Positions 1 to 9,834 are shown, numbered from the stretch's first letter. The stretch is DNA of 64,000 nt from Egicoccus sp. AB-alg2 (GCF_041821065.1 NZ_JBGUAX010000008.1:62001-126000), one strand, 5' to 3'. Program-made: numbers and translations. The notes: generated by a model from the letters alone, not told the origin.

Positions 1-1
1 G

Positions 2-361
2 GAGTGGCAGGAGTTCCAGCAGGCCTACCGCGACGCCAACCCCGACGCGTTCGACACCCCCACCCTCCAGGCCGTCCTCTACTACAACAGCTTCAAGTCC
101 CTGCTGTTGGCGCTCGAGGAGAACGACGGCGTCGTCGAGGAGGACGAGGGCGCGTCGCTGCGCGAGACCATGTCGAACCTGCAGTGGGACTCGCCGATCG
201 GTTCGCTCCAGCTCAACGAGAACCGCCAGGCCGAGACCTCCATCTTCATCTACGAGGTCGTCGACGAGGGTGGCGAGCAACTCGGCACACAGCTCGTGAG
301 CACGGCCGAGGGCGTCCAGCAGGGAAGCGAGAACTGGGCGCGGCTGGACGGCTGCCCATGA
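2..361 (+). CDS. ABC transporter substrate-binding protein, branched-chain amino acid type (3' end only)
   Basis: This is the C-terminal 119 residues of a protein that starts upstream of the window; the open frame begins at base 2. The sequence has the character of the second lobe of a type I periplasmic binding protein of the LivK/amide family: a Tyr-rich helix (LYYNSFKSLLLALEEN) followed by a segment running through SPIGSLQLNENRQAETSIFIYEV, where such proteins have the G-x-(L/V)-x-(F/L)-(D/N) strand. Its stop codon overlaps the ATG of the following LivG gene (ATGA at 358-361), so the two are translationally coupled. The family role is extracytoplasmic capture of a branched-chain amino acid, amide or urea-like ligand. 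The ligand cannot be deduced from this fragment. Confidence 0.8.
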   Translation, partial: EWQEFQQAYRDANPDAFDTPTLQAVLYYNSFKSLLLALEENDGVVEEDEGASLRETMSNLQWDSPIGSLQLNENRQAETSIFIYEVVDEGGEQLGTQLVSTAEGVQQGSENWARLDGCP

Positions 362-1140
362 GTTCCCTCGACACCACGTCCGGTCGCGACGGCTCGGCCC
401 TCCACCTGACGGGCGTGTCCAAGCGGTTCGGTGGTGTGCAGGCGGTGGCCGACGTCGATCTCGACGTCGGCCACGGCCACCGGGTGTCCGTCATCGGGCC
501 GAACGGGGCCGGCAAGTCCTCCCTGTTCAACACCATCGCCGGCGAGTACAAGCCCACGGCCGGGCGCATCGAGATGCTCGGCGAGGACGTCACCGGCTGG
601 TCGATCCAACGGCGCGCGCACGCGGGGCTGGTCCGCACGTTCCAGACCTCGCGGCTGTTCACGGGCGTCTCGGTGGCCGACAACCTGTACCTGGCGCTGT
701 GCGGGCTGCCACGGTCGGTCAACCGGCTGACCAACGCCGACCGAGACGACGACCGGCGGGCCCGGGCCCGCGAGCTGGCCGAACGGGTCGGTCTGCGCGC
801 CAGACTGGACGCGGTCGTCGGCGATCTTTCGCACGGCGAGCAGCGGCAGCTCGAGCTCGCCATGGCCCTCGGCGGGAACGCCCGGGTGCTGATGCTCGAC
901 GAGCCGGCCGCGGGTCTCTCACCCAGCGAGCGAGGCCTGCTGACCTCGCTGCTGGAGGACCTGGATCGGGAGATCACCCTGCTGCTGATCGAGCACGACA
1001 TGGACATCGCCCTGCGGGTCGCCGAACGCGTCGTGGTGATGGCCGACGGACAGAAGGTCCTCGAGGGCACGCCGGCCGAGGTCCGCTCCAGCGCCCTCGT
1101 GCGCAGCATCTACCTGGGAGGCGACCTGCATGCCAGCTGA
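358..1140 (+). CDS. livG: Branched-chain amino acid ABC transporter ATP-binding protein LivG
   Basis: A 260-residue ABC ATPase. The Walker A motif GPNGAGKSS lies at about residues 47-55, a signature LSHGEQRQ follows, then Walker B LMLDEP and the H-loop LLIEHDMD. The Q-loop context VRTFQTSRLF and the EHDMD ending are typical of LivG. The start is the ATG that overlaps the previous stop; the frame is open further upstream, but that would overrun the binding-protein gene. It overlaps livF by 11 bases. LivG and LivF form the ATPase pair of a high-affinity importer at the inner face of the membrane. The permease genes livH and livM are not between the binding protein and livG, so they must lie upstream or elsewhere. 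Confidence 0.93.
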   Translation: MSSLDTTSGRDGSALHLTGVSKRFGGVQAVADVDLDVGHGHRVSVIGPNGAGKSSLFNTIAGEYKPTAGRIEMLGEDVTGWSIQRRAHAGLVRTFQTSRLFTGVSVADNLYLALCGLPRSVNRLTNADRDDDRRARARELAERVGLRARLDAVVGDLSHGEQRQLELAMALGGNARVLMLDEPAAGLSPSERGLLTSLLEDLDREITLLLIEHDMDIALRVAERVVVMADGQKVLEGTPAEVRSSALVRSIYLGGDLHAS

Positions 1141-1843
1141 GCCCGAGAACCGGCTCGTGGTCTCCGACCTCGACGTCTACTACGACCAGGTCCACATCCT
1201 GCAGCAGGTCTCGTTCGAGATCGGCGACGACGCGGTGGCGATGGTGGGCCGCAACGGGATGGGCAAGACCACCCTGGCGAAGGCCATCATGGGGCTCGTC
1301 CCGGCACGTGGCGGCTCGATCGAGTTCGGTGGCCGGTCGCTGCGCGGGCGCTCGCCGTACCAGATCGCCAACGCCGGTATCGGCTACGTGCCACAGGGCC
1401 GCCGGATCTGGCCGAGCCTGAGCACCCACGAACACCTGGTGATGGTGGGTGCGAAGCCGGCCGACCGGTGGAACGTGGACGCCGTGTACGACCTGTTCCC
1501 CCGACTCGCCGAGCGGCGGCGCGTCGGCGCGGCCAATCTGTCCGGTGGCGAGCAGCAGATGCTGGCGATCGGCCGGGCCCTGCTGACCAACCCACGTCTG
1601 CTGGTGATGGACGAACCGTCCGAGGGACTGGCACCGGCCATCGTCGAGCACCTCGTCAACACCCTGCGCACACTGATCGGCGAGGGGCAACGGGTGTTCC
1701 TGATCGAGCAGAACCTCGCCTTCGCGACGGCGCTGGGCGACCACGTGCTCGTCATGGTCAATGGCCGGATCGCGACCGAGATCTCGTCGCAGGAACTGCT
1801 CCACGACGAAGAGAAACAGAATCAGTACCTCGGGGTCGCCTGA
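1130..1843 (+). CDS. livF: Branched-chain amino acid ABC transporter ATP-binding protein LivF
   Basis: A 237-residue ABC ATPase with Walker A GRNGMGKTT near residue 43, the Q-loop region GYVPQGRRIWPSLS (typical of LivF), signature NLSGGEQQM, Walker B LLVMDEPSEGLAP and the H-loop region VFLIEQNLAFA (Q replaces the usual H next to the strand, as in other LivF proteins). It overlaps the end of livG, so both ATPases are made in a coupled way. Only 466 bp of gene-free sequence follow, and no strong terminator hairpin was seen directly after the stop. The transported substrate is not shown by the sequence. Confidence 0.93.
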   Translation: MPAEPENRLVVSDLDVYYDQVHILQQVSFEIGDDAVAMVGRNGMGKTTLAKAIMGLVPARGGSIEFGGRSLRGRSPYQIANAGIGYVPQGRRIWPSLSTHEHLVMVGAKPADRWNVDAVYDLFPRLAERRRVGAANLSGGEQQMLAIGRALLTNPRLLVMDEPSEGLAPAIVEHLVNTLRTLIGEGQRVFLIEQNLAFATALGDHVLVMVNGRIATEISSQELLHDEEKQNQYLGVA

Positions 1844-2309
1844 GCGGCGAAACGGGCCGAGTCATGGCTCGTTGTCGTCTCGGATGGTCCCGAGGGTAAA
1901 GAGCGCGTCGGAGCCGGTCGCGCCCGGTTCATTTCGTCCTGCCGCGACGCCGCGCGAGGCGCTGCGATAAGGAGTCGCTGCGTCGGGCGCCACCGTCCCG
2001 GGTTGCGCGGACGCCGAAATCCGGCGACGAGGGGGTGCCAGTCGTCCGGAACGCCGAGTGCGGCGCGCGCCGGGGTCATCGGTGTCAGCGAACTCCTCGG
2101 TTACGAAGCCTTGACGTCTAGTTCCAATCGGCTAGTTTGTTGGTCACTCCGCGAAAAAATGGATCGGCGGAGATGTGCCGCGGAAATTCGGTATGACGAC
2201 GGCTCCGTCGTCGCGTGTTCCGAATGCCTGCTTGGGAGGGCGCCACCGCCTCGGCGGTCGAGAACGAGGCCGATCACCCGTGTCGCGGGTACCCAGGGAG
2301 AGATGTTCG
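1844..2309. other. Gene-free region between livF and the ThuA/dehydrogenase gene
   Basis: No convincing gene is seen in these 466 bases. The segment around 2101-2160 is clearly more AT-rich than its surroundings and holds the promoter candidate annotated at 2111-2138. A weak hairpin (CTCGG/CCGAG near 1878-1893) could help end the liv transcript but has no T-run. The long 5' leader that would result (about 165 nt before the ATG at 2310) has no riboswitch fold I recognise. Confidence 0.5.
2111..2138 (+). promoter_or_regulatory. Candidate sigma-70-type promoter for the secreted ThuA/dehydrogenase gene
   Basis: TTGACG (2111-2116) is a near-consensus -35 element. It is separated by 16 bases from TAGTTT (2133-2138), which fits a TANNNT -10. 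It sits in the most AT-rich part of the intergenic region, about 170 bases upstream of the start codon. There is no experimental support. Confidence 0.4.
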
Positions 2310-5300
2310 ATGAAACGCTCGACGCTTCGCGCCGTATGCCAGCTGCTGATGATCGCCTCGCTGGTGCTGTCGACGATGGGCACCGCCGTCGCGCAGGAGG
2401 AACCACCACCCGAGGAGCCGCCGGAGGAGGAGTACGCCGTCCTCTTCTTCCATCTCACGACCGGGTTCCGCCACGACTCGATCCCCGCGGCCATCGCTGC
2501 GGTCGAGGAACTGGGTGCGGAACACGGGTTCAGCGTGACGGCGACCCAGGACCCGACCGTCTTCGACGACGAGTCGCTTCGTGAGTACGCCGCCGTGGTC
2601 TTCTTCACCGACGGCGAGAACACGCTCGACCACGCCCAGCGGACGGCCTTCGAGCGCTACATGCACCGCGGTGGTGGGTTCGTCGGGTTGCACTCGACGT
2701 CCAACATGGACACCACCGACTGGCCCTGGTGGGAGGACCTGCTCGGCGGTGCCTTCTTCGCCAGCCACCCGCCGACCCAGGACGCCACGCTGGTCGTCGA
2801 GGACGGCGAGCACCCGTCCACGCTGCATCTGCCGGACACCCTCGAGTGGGCGAACGACGAGTGGTACGACTTCACCGCCAACCCGCGTGACGGTGGCGCC
2901 CACATCCTGCTGACCGTCGACGAGTCGACGTACGAGGGCGGTCAGATGGGCGACGACCACCCGATCGCCTGGTGCAACGAGTTCGACGGCGGGCGCACCT
3001 TCTACACCGCGCTCGGCCACTACGCCTTCCACTACGAGCAGGCCGCGCTGCGCCAGCACATCCTCGGCGGCATCCAGTGGGCGGCCGGCGTCGCGGACGG
3101 CGACTGCGGCGAGGCCCGCGAGGGTCCGCCGACCGAGGCGTCGTTCGAGCGCGTCGCGCTGGACGACAACACCGCCAACCCGATGCGCCTGGCCGTCACG
3201 AACGACGGTCGGTTGATCTACGTCGAGCTCGCCGGCACCGTCAAGGTCTACGACCCCGACACGCAGGCCGTGACCCAGGCGGCCCAGATTCCGGTCTACC
3301 GCGACCAGGAGAACGGCCTGCTCGGCATCGCGCTCGCGCAGGACTTCGACGACACCGGCCACCTGTACCTGTTCTACAGCGACCCGGACGAGGAGCAGCA
3401 GCACGTCTCGCGGTTCACCTTCGACGACCTGTCGAACACGATCGACCTGGACTCCGAGGTCGTGCTGCTCGAGATCCCGCACCAGCGCGTCGAGTGCTGC
3501 CACTCGTCGGGTGACCTCGACGTCGGGCCCGACGGGGCGCTGTACATCTCGACCGGTGACGACACCAACCCCTTCGGCTCGCAGAACTTCGCGCCGATCG
3601 ACTACCGCGAGGGCCGCGACCCGTGGGACGCCGCCCGGACCTCGGGCAACACCGCGGACCTGCGCGGCAAGATCCTGCGGATCGTGCCGATGGACGAGCC
3701 GGGCGACACGCCCGGACTCGGATCCACCTACACGGTGCCCGACGACAACCTGTTCACCGAGGCGAACGACACCTACCACGACCTGTTCCCGGACGGCGCC
3801 TACGACCCGGACCTCGCCCTTCCCGAGATCTTCGTCATGGGACTGCGCAACCCGTTCGCGATCGCGGTCGACCAGGTGACCGGGGACCTGTGGTTCGGCG
3901 ACGTCGGACCGGACTCGAACCCCTCGGGTGGCCACCACCCCGACCGTGGCCCGCGCGGTTACGACTCCTGGACCCGCACGAGCGAGGCGAGCAACTACGG
4001 TTGGCCGTTCTGCTACGTGTCGCACGAGCCGTACCGGCAGTGGGACTTCGCGACCCAGACCCCCGGTGACTGGTACGACTGCGAGGGCGGCGCGACCAAC
4101 GACTCGCCGCGCAACGACGGCCTGGACCAGCTGCCGCCGGCCACGCCGCGGACGTTGTGGTACCCGTACTGCCCGTACACCGCGGAGCCGCCCTTTCCCG
4201 AGGTCCCCGGTGGCAACGTCGACGGTGGTCAGAACTACGGCTGTGGTCGGTCCGCCTTCATGGGCGACGTGTACAACTTCGACCACGAGGCCGAGGAGCC
4301 CGCGGAAGGGGCCTTCCCCGAGATCTTCGACGGCAAGTCGTTCGTGATGGAGTGGGAGCGCGACGTCCTGGCGACCATCGACGTCGACGACGACGGCCAG
4401 TACGTCGAGGGATCCTTCGAGGAGTTCGGCCACCGCTGGCGCTTCAGCGACGAGACCCGCATCCGGAAGCCGCACGACATGCAGTTCGGGCCTGACGGCA
4501 GCATGTACCTCATCGAGTGGGGCGACGACTTCAACTTCGCCGGTGGCGGCGTCAACGCGGACTCGGGCCTGTACCGGATCAGTTACGTCAAGGGTGGCCG
4601 GACGCCGGTCGCGAGTGCGTCGGCGACCCCGGACTCGGGCCAGCCCGACCTGGAGGTGAGCTTCTCCTCCGAGGGCAGCTACGACCCGGACGGCGAGGAC
4701 GTCACGTACCTGTGGAGCTTCGGTGACGGCACCACCAGCACCGAGGCGAACCCCACGCACACCTACACCGAGATGGGGGTCTTCAACGCCCAGCTCACGG
4801 TGACCGACACCACGGACCGGTCGAGCAGTTCGACGGTGACCATCACCGTCGGCAACACCCGACCGGAGGTGACGATCGAGTTCCCGGAGCACGGACAGGT
4901 GTTCGACTGGGGCGACGAGATCCCGTTCCTGATCACCGTCGAAGACGCGGAGGAGGGCACGACCGGCGACGGCGACATCGACTGTTCGCAGGTCACCGTG
5001 CAGCGCGGCCTGTGGCACTCGTCCGGAGGCGCCGCCCACGTCCACCCCGGCCCGTCACAGAACACCTGTGAGGGGACGCTCACCACGCAGGCCGACGCCG
5101 ACCACGGCGACGACGCGCACATCGCGACCGTGGTCACGGCCAGCTACACCGACGACGGCGGTGACGTGGGCGTGCCCCTGACGGGCGGGACGACCCACCT
5201 GCTGCAGCCACGGCTGAAGCAGGGGCACTTCACGAGCGAGGAATCCGACGACCTGACGCGCGCGCCCAGCGGCGACACCGAGTGCTGTGGGGACGCGATC

Positions 5301-7013
5301 GCCGGCTCCGATGGTGCGTGGGCGATGTACCAGCCCTACCACCTCGGCGACGTCGCGCAGATGCGGCTGCGCGTGGCGTCACTCGACGACACGACCATCG
5401 AGGTGCGCCGCGATGCGCCGGACGGCCCCGTGCTCGGGACCGTGGACGTCGCGGCGACGGCCGAGGTCGAGCGGGTCGATGGTCCGGACGGCTTCGGCAG
5501 TGCGGTGCGGTTGCATCCAAACGGTCCGAACTCGTTCGTGGACCTGCCCGACGACCTCGTGAACGATCTCGAGGACTTCACGATCAGCACCTGGGTGCAC
5601 TGGAACGGCAGCCAGACCTGGGCCCGGATCTTCGACTTCGGGACCAACACGAGCAACTACATGTTCCTGACGCCGGCGGCGGCGGGTGCGGGACTGCGCT
5701 ACGCCATCACCACGGGTAGTGGCGAGCAGATGATCAACGCACCCTCGGCGCTGCCCACGGACGGCTGGCAGCACGTGGCGGTGACCCTGTCGGGGACGAC
5801 CGGCACCCTGTACCTCAACGGCGAGGCCGTCGGCACCAACACCAACATGACCCTGTCGCCCTCGGATCTCGGGAGCACCGACCAGAACTGGATCGGTGAG
5901 TCCCAGTGGGGCGCCGACCCGATCCTCGACGGTGCGGTGGACGACTTCCAGATCCACGACCGTGCGCTGACGGCGGACGAGGTCGCGGCCCTCATGGAGC
6001 CTCCGGGCGCCGACGCGAGTGGCGGCAACGTGGCCTGGTACCGCTTCGAGGAGGCCGGCGGCGCTCGCGCCGACGACTCCTCCGGTCAGGGCAACCACGG
6101 CACGATCGTCCAGGCCGCCGGAGCCGCGACCTACACCGACGTGCACGTCGACCTGGAACCGACGAACGAGACGCTCGAGCTGTACCTGGTGTTCCCGGGT
6201 GCCGAGGCGCGCGTGAACTTCCTCGAGATGCTCACGGCCGCCGAGCCGGAGCCGCCCTCGATCGAGGTCACGCTGGACCCCGCCGAACCCGACGGTCAGG
6301 ACGGCTGGTACACGGCGAGCGTGCTGGGCACCTTGTCGTCGGACGATCCGGAGGCACACCTCGAGTGGCGCGTCGCGGGTGGAGACGACTGGACCGCCTG
6401 GGCCGAGCCCGTCGCCTTCGACCAGGACGGCGAGCACGAGATCGAGGCCCGCGCGACCGGCGACGGTGGCTCGTCCGAGATCGTGACGGTGGCGTTCCGG
6501 ATCGACGCGACGCCACCGGAGACGCTGGCCACGGTCGAGGGGGAGCAGGACGGCGACGTGTACGTCGACGCCGCGTCCGTCATCCTCACGGCGCAGGACG
6601 CGACCTCCGGCGTGGCCACGACCGAGGTCCGTGTCGACGACGGCGACACCGTCGTCTACGACGATCCCGTGGTCCTCGCGGAGCCCGGCGAGTACACGGT
6701 CGAGTACCGCTCGATCGACGTCGCCGGCAACGCCGAGGACTGGCAGTCGCTCACGGTGACGGTGATGGTCGCCTGCACCGGCACGGTGGTCGTCGCCGGC
6801 ATCGACTCGGGCGTGCGCGAACGGGCGGTCGACCTCGCGAACTGCATGGCCGACCGGATCGGGCCGCGCAGTGACCACCGCAACCACGGGCACTTCGTCG
6901 ACCACGTGAAGGCCGTCGCCGACACGCTGGTGGACGAGGGGACCATCACGCGGGCGGAAGCCCGCCAAGTGCACACCGCTGGAGCACGGTCCAACACCGG
7001 GGGGCCGCGCTGA
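2310..7013 (+). CDS. Secreted multidomain protein: ThuA-like + PQQ glucose/sorbosone dehydrogenase + PKD + CBM6-like with nested LamG
   Basis: A 1567-residue exported protein. The start at 2310 is preceded by AGGGAGAG and opens directly into a Sec signal peptide (basic start, hydrophobic core, cut near TAVAQEE, about residue 29). Domains in order: ThuA-like, Pro-rich linker to about residue 265 (begins AVLFFHLTTGFRHDSI); a beta-propeller of the GSDH (PQQ glucose/sorbosone dehydrogenase) family, about 280-750, with HSSGDLDVGPDGALYISTGD; PKD, about 766-850 (WSFGDGTTS); a CBM6-like jelly roll starting near 968; a LamG/concanavalin-like domain at about 1052-1270; the rest of the jelly roll to about 1308; then two Ig-like/OmpL47-type repeats and a Cys-containing tail. 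Its likely role is binding and oxidising extracellular carbohydrate, consistent with the sugar genes downstream. It is followed at once by a strong hairpin terminator, so it is probably monocistronic. The substrate is unknown. Confidence 0.88.
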   Translation: MKRSTLRAVCQLLMIASLVLSTMGTAVAQEEPPPEEPPEEEYAVLFFHLTTGFRHDSIPAAIAAVEELGAEHGFSVTATQDPTVFDDESLREYAAVVFFTDGENTLDHAQRTAFERYMHRGGGFVGLHSTSNMDTTDWPWWEDLLGGAFFASHPPTQDATLVVEDGEHPSTLHLPDTLEWANDEWYDFTANPRDGGAHILLTVDESTYEGGQMGDDHPIAWCNEFDGGRTFYTALGHYAFHYEQAALRQHILGGIQWAAGVADGDCGEAREGPPTEASFERVALDDNTANPMRLAVTNDGRLIYVELAGTVKVYDPDTQAVTQAAQIPVYRDQENGLLGIALAQDFDDTGHLYLFYSDPDEEQQHVSRFTFDDLSNTIDLDSEVVLLEIPHQRVECCHSSGDLDVGPDGALYISTGDDTNPFGSQNFAPIDYREGRDPWDAARTSGNTADLRGKILRIVPMDEPGDTPGLGSTYTVPDDNLFTEANDTYHDLFPDGAYDPDLALPEIFVMGLRNPFAIAVDQVTGDLWFGDVGPDSNPSGGHHPDRGPRGYDSWTRTSEASNYGWPFCYVSHEPYRQWDFATQTPGDWYDCEGGATNDSPRNDGLDQLPPATPRTLWYPYCPYTAEPPFPEVPGGNVDGGQNYGCGRSAFMGDVYNFDHEAEEPAEGAFPEIFDGKSFVMEWERDVLATIDVDDDGQYVEGSFEEFGHRWRFSDETRIRKPHDMQFGPDGSMYLIEWGDDFNFAGGGVNADSGLYRISYVKGGRTPVASASATPDSGQPDLEVSFSSEGSYDPDGEDVTYLWSFGDGTTSTEANPTHTYTEMGVFNAQLTVTDTTDRSSSSTVTITVGNTRPEVTIEFPEHGQVFDWGDEIPFLITVEDAEEGTTGDGDIDCSQVTVQRGLWHSSGGAAHVHPGPSQNTCEGTLTTQADADHGDDAHIATVVTASYTDDGGDVGVPLTGGTTHLLQPRLKQGHFTSEESDDLTRAPSGDTECCGDAIAGSDGAWAMYQPYHLGDVAQMRLRVASLDDTTIEVRRDAPDGPVLGTVDVAATAEVERVDGPDGFGSAVRLHPNGPNSFVDLPDDLVNDLEDFTISTWVHWNGSQTWARIFDFGTNTSNYMFLTPAAAGAGLRYAITTGSGEQMINAPSALPTDGWQHVAVTLSGTTGTLYLNGEAVGTNTNMTLSPSDLGSTDQNWIGESQWGADPILDGAVDDFQIHDRALTADEVAALMEPPGADASGGNVAWYRFEEAGGARADDSSGQGNHGTIVQAAGAATYTDVHVDLEPTNETLELYLVFPGAEARVNFLEMLTAAEPEPPSIEVTLDPAEPDGQDGWYTASVLGTLSSDDPEAHLEWRVAGGDDWTAWAEPVAFDQDGEHEIEARATGDGGSSEIVTVAFRIDATPPETLATVEGEQDGDVYVDAASVILTAQDATSGVATTEVRVDDGDTVVYDDPVVLAEPGEYTVEYRSIDVAGNAEDWQSLTVTVMVACTGTVVVAGIDSGVRERAVDLANCMADRIGPRSDHRNHGHFVDHVKAVADTLVDEGTITRAEARQVHTAGARSNTGGPR

Positions 7014-7018
7014 GCGAA

Positions 7019-7058
7019 GACGGTGGCTGCGGGATTCTCCCGTCCCGCGGCCACCGTC
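7019..7058 (+). terminator. Hairpin terminator after the ThuA/dehydrogenase gene
   Basis: A 16-bp stem (7019-7034 with 7043-7058, one G-T wobble) closes an 8-base loop, starting 6 bases after the stop codon. There is no T-tract, as is common in high-GC actinobacteria. It lies between a plus-strand gene and the end of the minus-strand ROK gene at 7143, so it may serve both directions. Confidence 0.75.
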
Positions 7059-7142
7059 GGCCTCCGACCGGTCGCGCCCCACGGCGCGGCTGGTCGGGGC
7101 CGACGGCGAGCAGCTGCCGGGGCTGGTCGGGTGCGGGCCCGG

Positions 7143-8384
7143 CTAACCGACGTGCAGCCCGGGGTCCGACAACAGCTCCGCGAAGGCCAGCTCCGCCGCA
7201 CCGACCAGCGGGGCACTCCCGCCGAGCGCACTGGGGACGATGCGCACCAACTCGCCCGGCGGATCCAGCACCCGGGTGGCGAGCCCCTCGCGAACGGAAC
7301 GTTCGATGAGCGGGAACGTCTGGCGGTACAGGCCGCTGAGCACCACGAGCGAGGGATTGAGCAGGTTGACGAGGTTCCCGACGCCGATGCCGAGCCAGCG
7401 GCCGACGGCCTCCGCCGCGCCGAGCGCGGCCTCGTCGCCGGCCTCCGCGCGCGCCAGCAGCTCCGGGACGGCGACGGCGCCCGGGGCGTGCGGGTCCATG
7501 CCCGCCTCGCGTAGCAGGGCCGTCTGCCCGGCCGCCGTCTCCCAGCAGCCTCGGGCGCCACAGCCACAGCGCCGGCCCTGGGGATCGATCAGCATGTGGC
7601 CGGCTTCGCCGGCGTACCCGGCGGCGCCGAGCAGCGGCACGCCGTCGCTGATGACGCCGACGCCGATGCCGATCTCCCCGGAGACGAAGACGAGGTGGTC
7701 GACCCCGCGGCCCGCGCCGCGACGGTGCTCGGCCAGGGCCCCCAGATCGGCTTCGTTGGCGACGTGGACCGGCACGGGTCCGGGCAGGCGGGGCCGCAGG
7801 GCCGCGCGCAACGACGCGGCCAGCGGGACGTCGCGCCAGCCGAGGTTCGGCGCGAGATGGACGAAGCCGTCGCTGCGTCGCGTCACGCCGACCACCGCGA
7901 CCCCCACGGCCGTGAGCGTGCCGCCGGACAGCGTCTCCAGCAGCGGGCCGGCCGCGGTCGCGAGATCGGCGACGAGGTCCTCGGGTGCGTGCTTCTGGGG
8001 GTCGTGGGGGACCGTGGCCGTGGAGACGACGTGGCCGCCGATCCCGACGGTCGCCACCGTGGCGGCGTCCGCCGCGAGTTCGATCGCCAGGACGTGGGCG
8101 CCCTCGGCCCGGGGGTGCACGACCGGTGAGGGGCGGCCGGGCCCGCTCGAGGCTGTGCCACCCACCTCGGTGACCAGGCCGAGGTCGACGAGTTCCGCGA
8201 CCAGGGCGCCGATCGTCGACCGGTTCAGCCCGATGGCCGCGGTCAGCTCGGACCGGGACGTCCCGCCGTGGAGATGGACGTGGCGCAGCACCGCCGAGAG
8301 GTTGGCGCGGCGCAGTCCGCTGGCGCGGGCGCCGCGGCCGGAGACCGGGCGCGGCCCGACCGCGCCGGTGCCGTGTTCGTGCAC
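7143..8384 (-). CDS. ROK-family transcriptional repressor (XylR/NagC type)
   Basis: A 413-residue protein with an N-terminal winged helix ([31 protein letters not shown]) followed by an actin-like ROK sugar-binding domain. The ROK signature is complete: the GHM motif within [10 protein letters not shown] and the zinc-binding Cys cluster [10 protein letters not shown]. The start is a GTG at 8384 with AGGAG 8 bases upstream; longer frames would run into xylA. It is transcribed divergently from xylose isomerase across a 111-bp gap that holds a partly palindromic site. ROK repressors of this layout normally sense a sugar and control the adjacent sugar genes, so a xylose-responsive repressor of xylA is the simplest reading. 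The effector itself is inferred from context. Confidence 0.9.
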   Translation of the reverse strand: MHEHGTGAVGPRPVSGRGARASGLRRANLSAVLRHVHLHGGTSRSELTAAIGLNRSTIGALVAELVDLGLVTEVGGTASSGPGRPSPVVHPRAEGAHVLAIELAADAATVATVGIGGHVVSTATVPHDPQKHAPEDLVADLATAAGPLLETLSGGTLTAVGVAVVGVTRRSDGFVHLAPNLGWRDVPLAASLRAALRPRLPGPVPVHVANEADLGALAEHRRGAGRGVDHLVFVSGEIGIGVGVISDGVPLLGAAGYAGEAGHMLIDPQGRRCGCGARGCWETAAGQTALLREAGMDPHAPGAVAVPELLARAEAGDEAALGAAEAVGRWLGIGVGNLVNLLNPSLVVLSGLYRQTFPLIERSVREGLATRVLDPPGELVRIVPSALGGSAPLVGAAELAFAELLSDPGLHVG

Positions 8385-8428
8385 CCGCCGAACTCCTCTG
8401 CCGTGAAGGGTGAGCTTACTGCCCGGGA

Positions 8429-8457
8429 GGCTTATTGTGGTTCTGAACAACAAAGCC
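8429..8457. promoter_or_regulatory. Candidate ROK operator and xylA promoter region
   Basis: The stretch has outer arms GGCTT and AAGCC around a centre containing TTGT and ACAACAAA. This resembles the TTTGTT...AACAAA pattern of XylR-type ROK operators, though the symmetry is imperfect. A possible -10 (TATTGT, 8433-8438) lies inside it, so a bound repressor would block the polymerase. It is centred about 55 bases upstream of the xylA ATG. Confidence 0.4.
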
Positions 8458-8495
8458 GTGGTGGCCCCACGGCACGATGGATCCCGGAGGTCCCC

Positions 8496-9827
8496 ATGAC
8501 GGAAGCATTCTTCTCCGACGTCGCCGGCCGTGTCCCGTTCGGTGGCCTCGGAGGCGACGAGGACGTCGCGTACCGAGTCTATGACCCGGATCGCATCGTG
8601 GCCGGCAAGCGGATGGAGGACCACCTACGCATCGCCGTCTGCTACTGGCACTCGTTCGCCTGGTCGGGTGCCGACGTCTTCGGCGACGGGACCCTGGACC
8701 GGCCGTGGCTCCAGGACTCGGCGTCGCTCGACGCGGCCCGCCGCAAGATGGACGCGGCCTTCGAGTTCTTCACCAAGCTCGGGGTGCCGTTCTTCACCTT
8801 CCACGACGTCGACATCGCCCCGCAGGGCGAGCGGTTCTCGGACTTCGCGCGCAACCTGGAGACCATGGTCGAGGAGGCCGAGAAGCGCATGGCCGAGACG
8901 GGCGTGCGCCTGCTGTGGGGGACCGCCAACCTCTTCTCGCATCCCCGGTACGCCGCCGGCGCCGCGACCAACCCCGACCCGGCGGTGTTCGCCCACGCGG
9001 CGGCGCAGGTCCGTCACGCGCTCGAGGCGACACACCACCTCGGCGGTCAGAACTACGTGCTCTGGGGGGGTCGAGAGGGCTACGAGAGCCTGCTCAACAC
9101 CCGTCTGGCGCACGAGGAGCGGCAACTGGCCCGCTTCCTGACCATGGTGGCCGAGCACAAGCGCGACATCGGCTTCGAGGGGCCGCTGCTGATCGAACCG
9201 AAGCCGGCGGAGCCGACCAAGCACCAGTACGACCACGACGCGGCGACGGTGCACGGGTTCCTGGCACGGTACGACCTGCTCGACGAGTTCCGGCTGAACC
9301 TCGAGGTCAACCACGCGACGCTCGCGGGACACAGCTTCCACCACGAGGTCGCCTACGCGGTCGAGCACGGCCTGTTCGGAAGCATCGACGCCAACCGCGG
9401 TGACGAGCAGAACGGGTGGGACACCGACCAGTTCCCCAACTCGGTGGACGAACTGTCGCTGGCGATGTACGAGATCCTGCGCGGTGGCGGGTTCACGACC
9501 GGAGGCTGCAACTTCGACACGAAGCTGCGCCGCCAGAGCATCGACCGGACCGACCTGTTCCACGGGCACATCGGCGGCATCGACACGCTCGCGCGTGCCC
9601 TGCTCGTGGCCGCGGAACTGCACGAGCGTGAGACCCTGTCGGCCGCCCGCGCGTCCCGGTACGCGGACTGGGACGGTGAGCTCGGTGCCGGCATCCTGGA
9701 GGGCCGCGAGACGTTGGCCAGCCTGGAACGCCGGGTGTCGGCGGGCGAGATCGTCCCGACCGGCCGGTCGGGCCGTCAGGAACTCCTGGAGAACCGCGTC
9801 AACGCGGCCATCTGGTCCGTCTCGTGA
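8496..9827 (+). CDS. xylA: Xylose isomerase
   Basis: A 443-residue group II-size xylose isomerase, which interconverts D-xylose and D-xylulose in the cytoplasm using two divalent metals. Catalytic and metal motifs are present: FHDVD with His103 and Asp106, [16 protein letters not shown] (Glu and Lys metal and hydride-shift residues), [32 protein letters not shown] and NFDTKLRR. The ATG at 8496 has GGAGG 6 bases upstream. Upstream and divergent is a ROK repressor; downstream is a strong bidirectional hairpin, so the gene is probably a single-gene unit. No xylulokinase gene is found in the window. Confidence 0.95.
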   Translation: MTEAFFSDVAGRVPFGGLGGDEDVAYRVYDPDRIVAGKRMEDHLRIAVCYWHSFAWSGADVFGDGTLDRPWLQDSASLDAARRKMDAAFEFFTKLGVPFFTFHDVDIAPQGERFSDFARNLETMVEEAEKRMAETGVRLLWGTANLFSHPRYAAGAATNPDPAVFAHAAAQVRHALEATHHLGGQNYVLWGGREGYESLLNTRLAHEERQLARFLTMVAEHKRDIGFEGPLLIEPKPAEPTKHQYDHDAATVHGFLARYDLLDEFRLNLEVNHATLAGHSFHHEVAYAVEHGLFGSIDANRGDEQNGWDTDQFPNSVDELSLAMYEILRGGGFTTGGCNFDTKLRRQSIDRTDLFHGHIGGIDTLARALLVAAELHERETLSAARASRYADWDGELGAGILEGRETLASLERRVSAGEIVPTGRSGRQELLENRVNAAIWSVS

Positions 9828-9834
9828 GGCGCGC

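Noticed and set aside
2274-5045. A 923-codon minus-strand frame opposite the ThuA/dehydrogenase gene
   Set aside because: It mirrors codon bias of the plus-strand gene, shows no family motifs and lacks a ribosome site.
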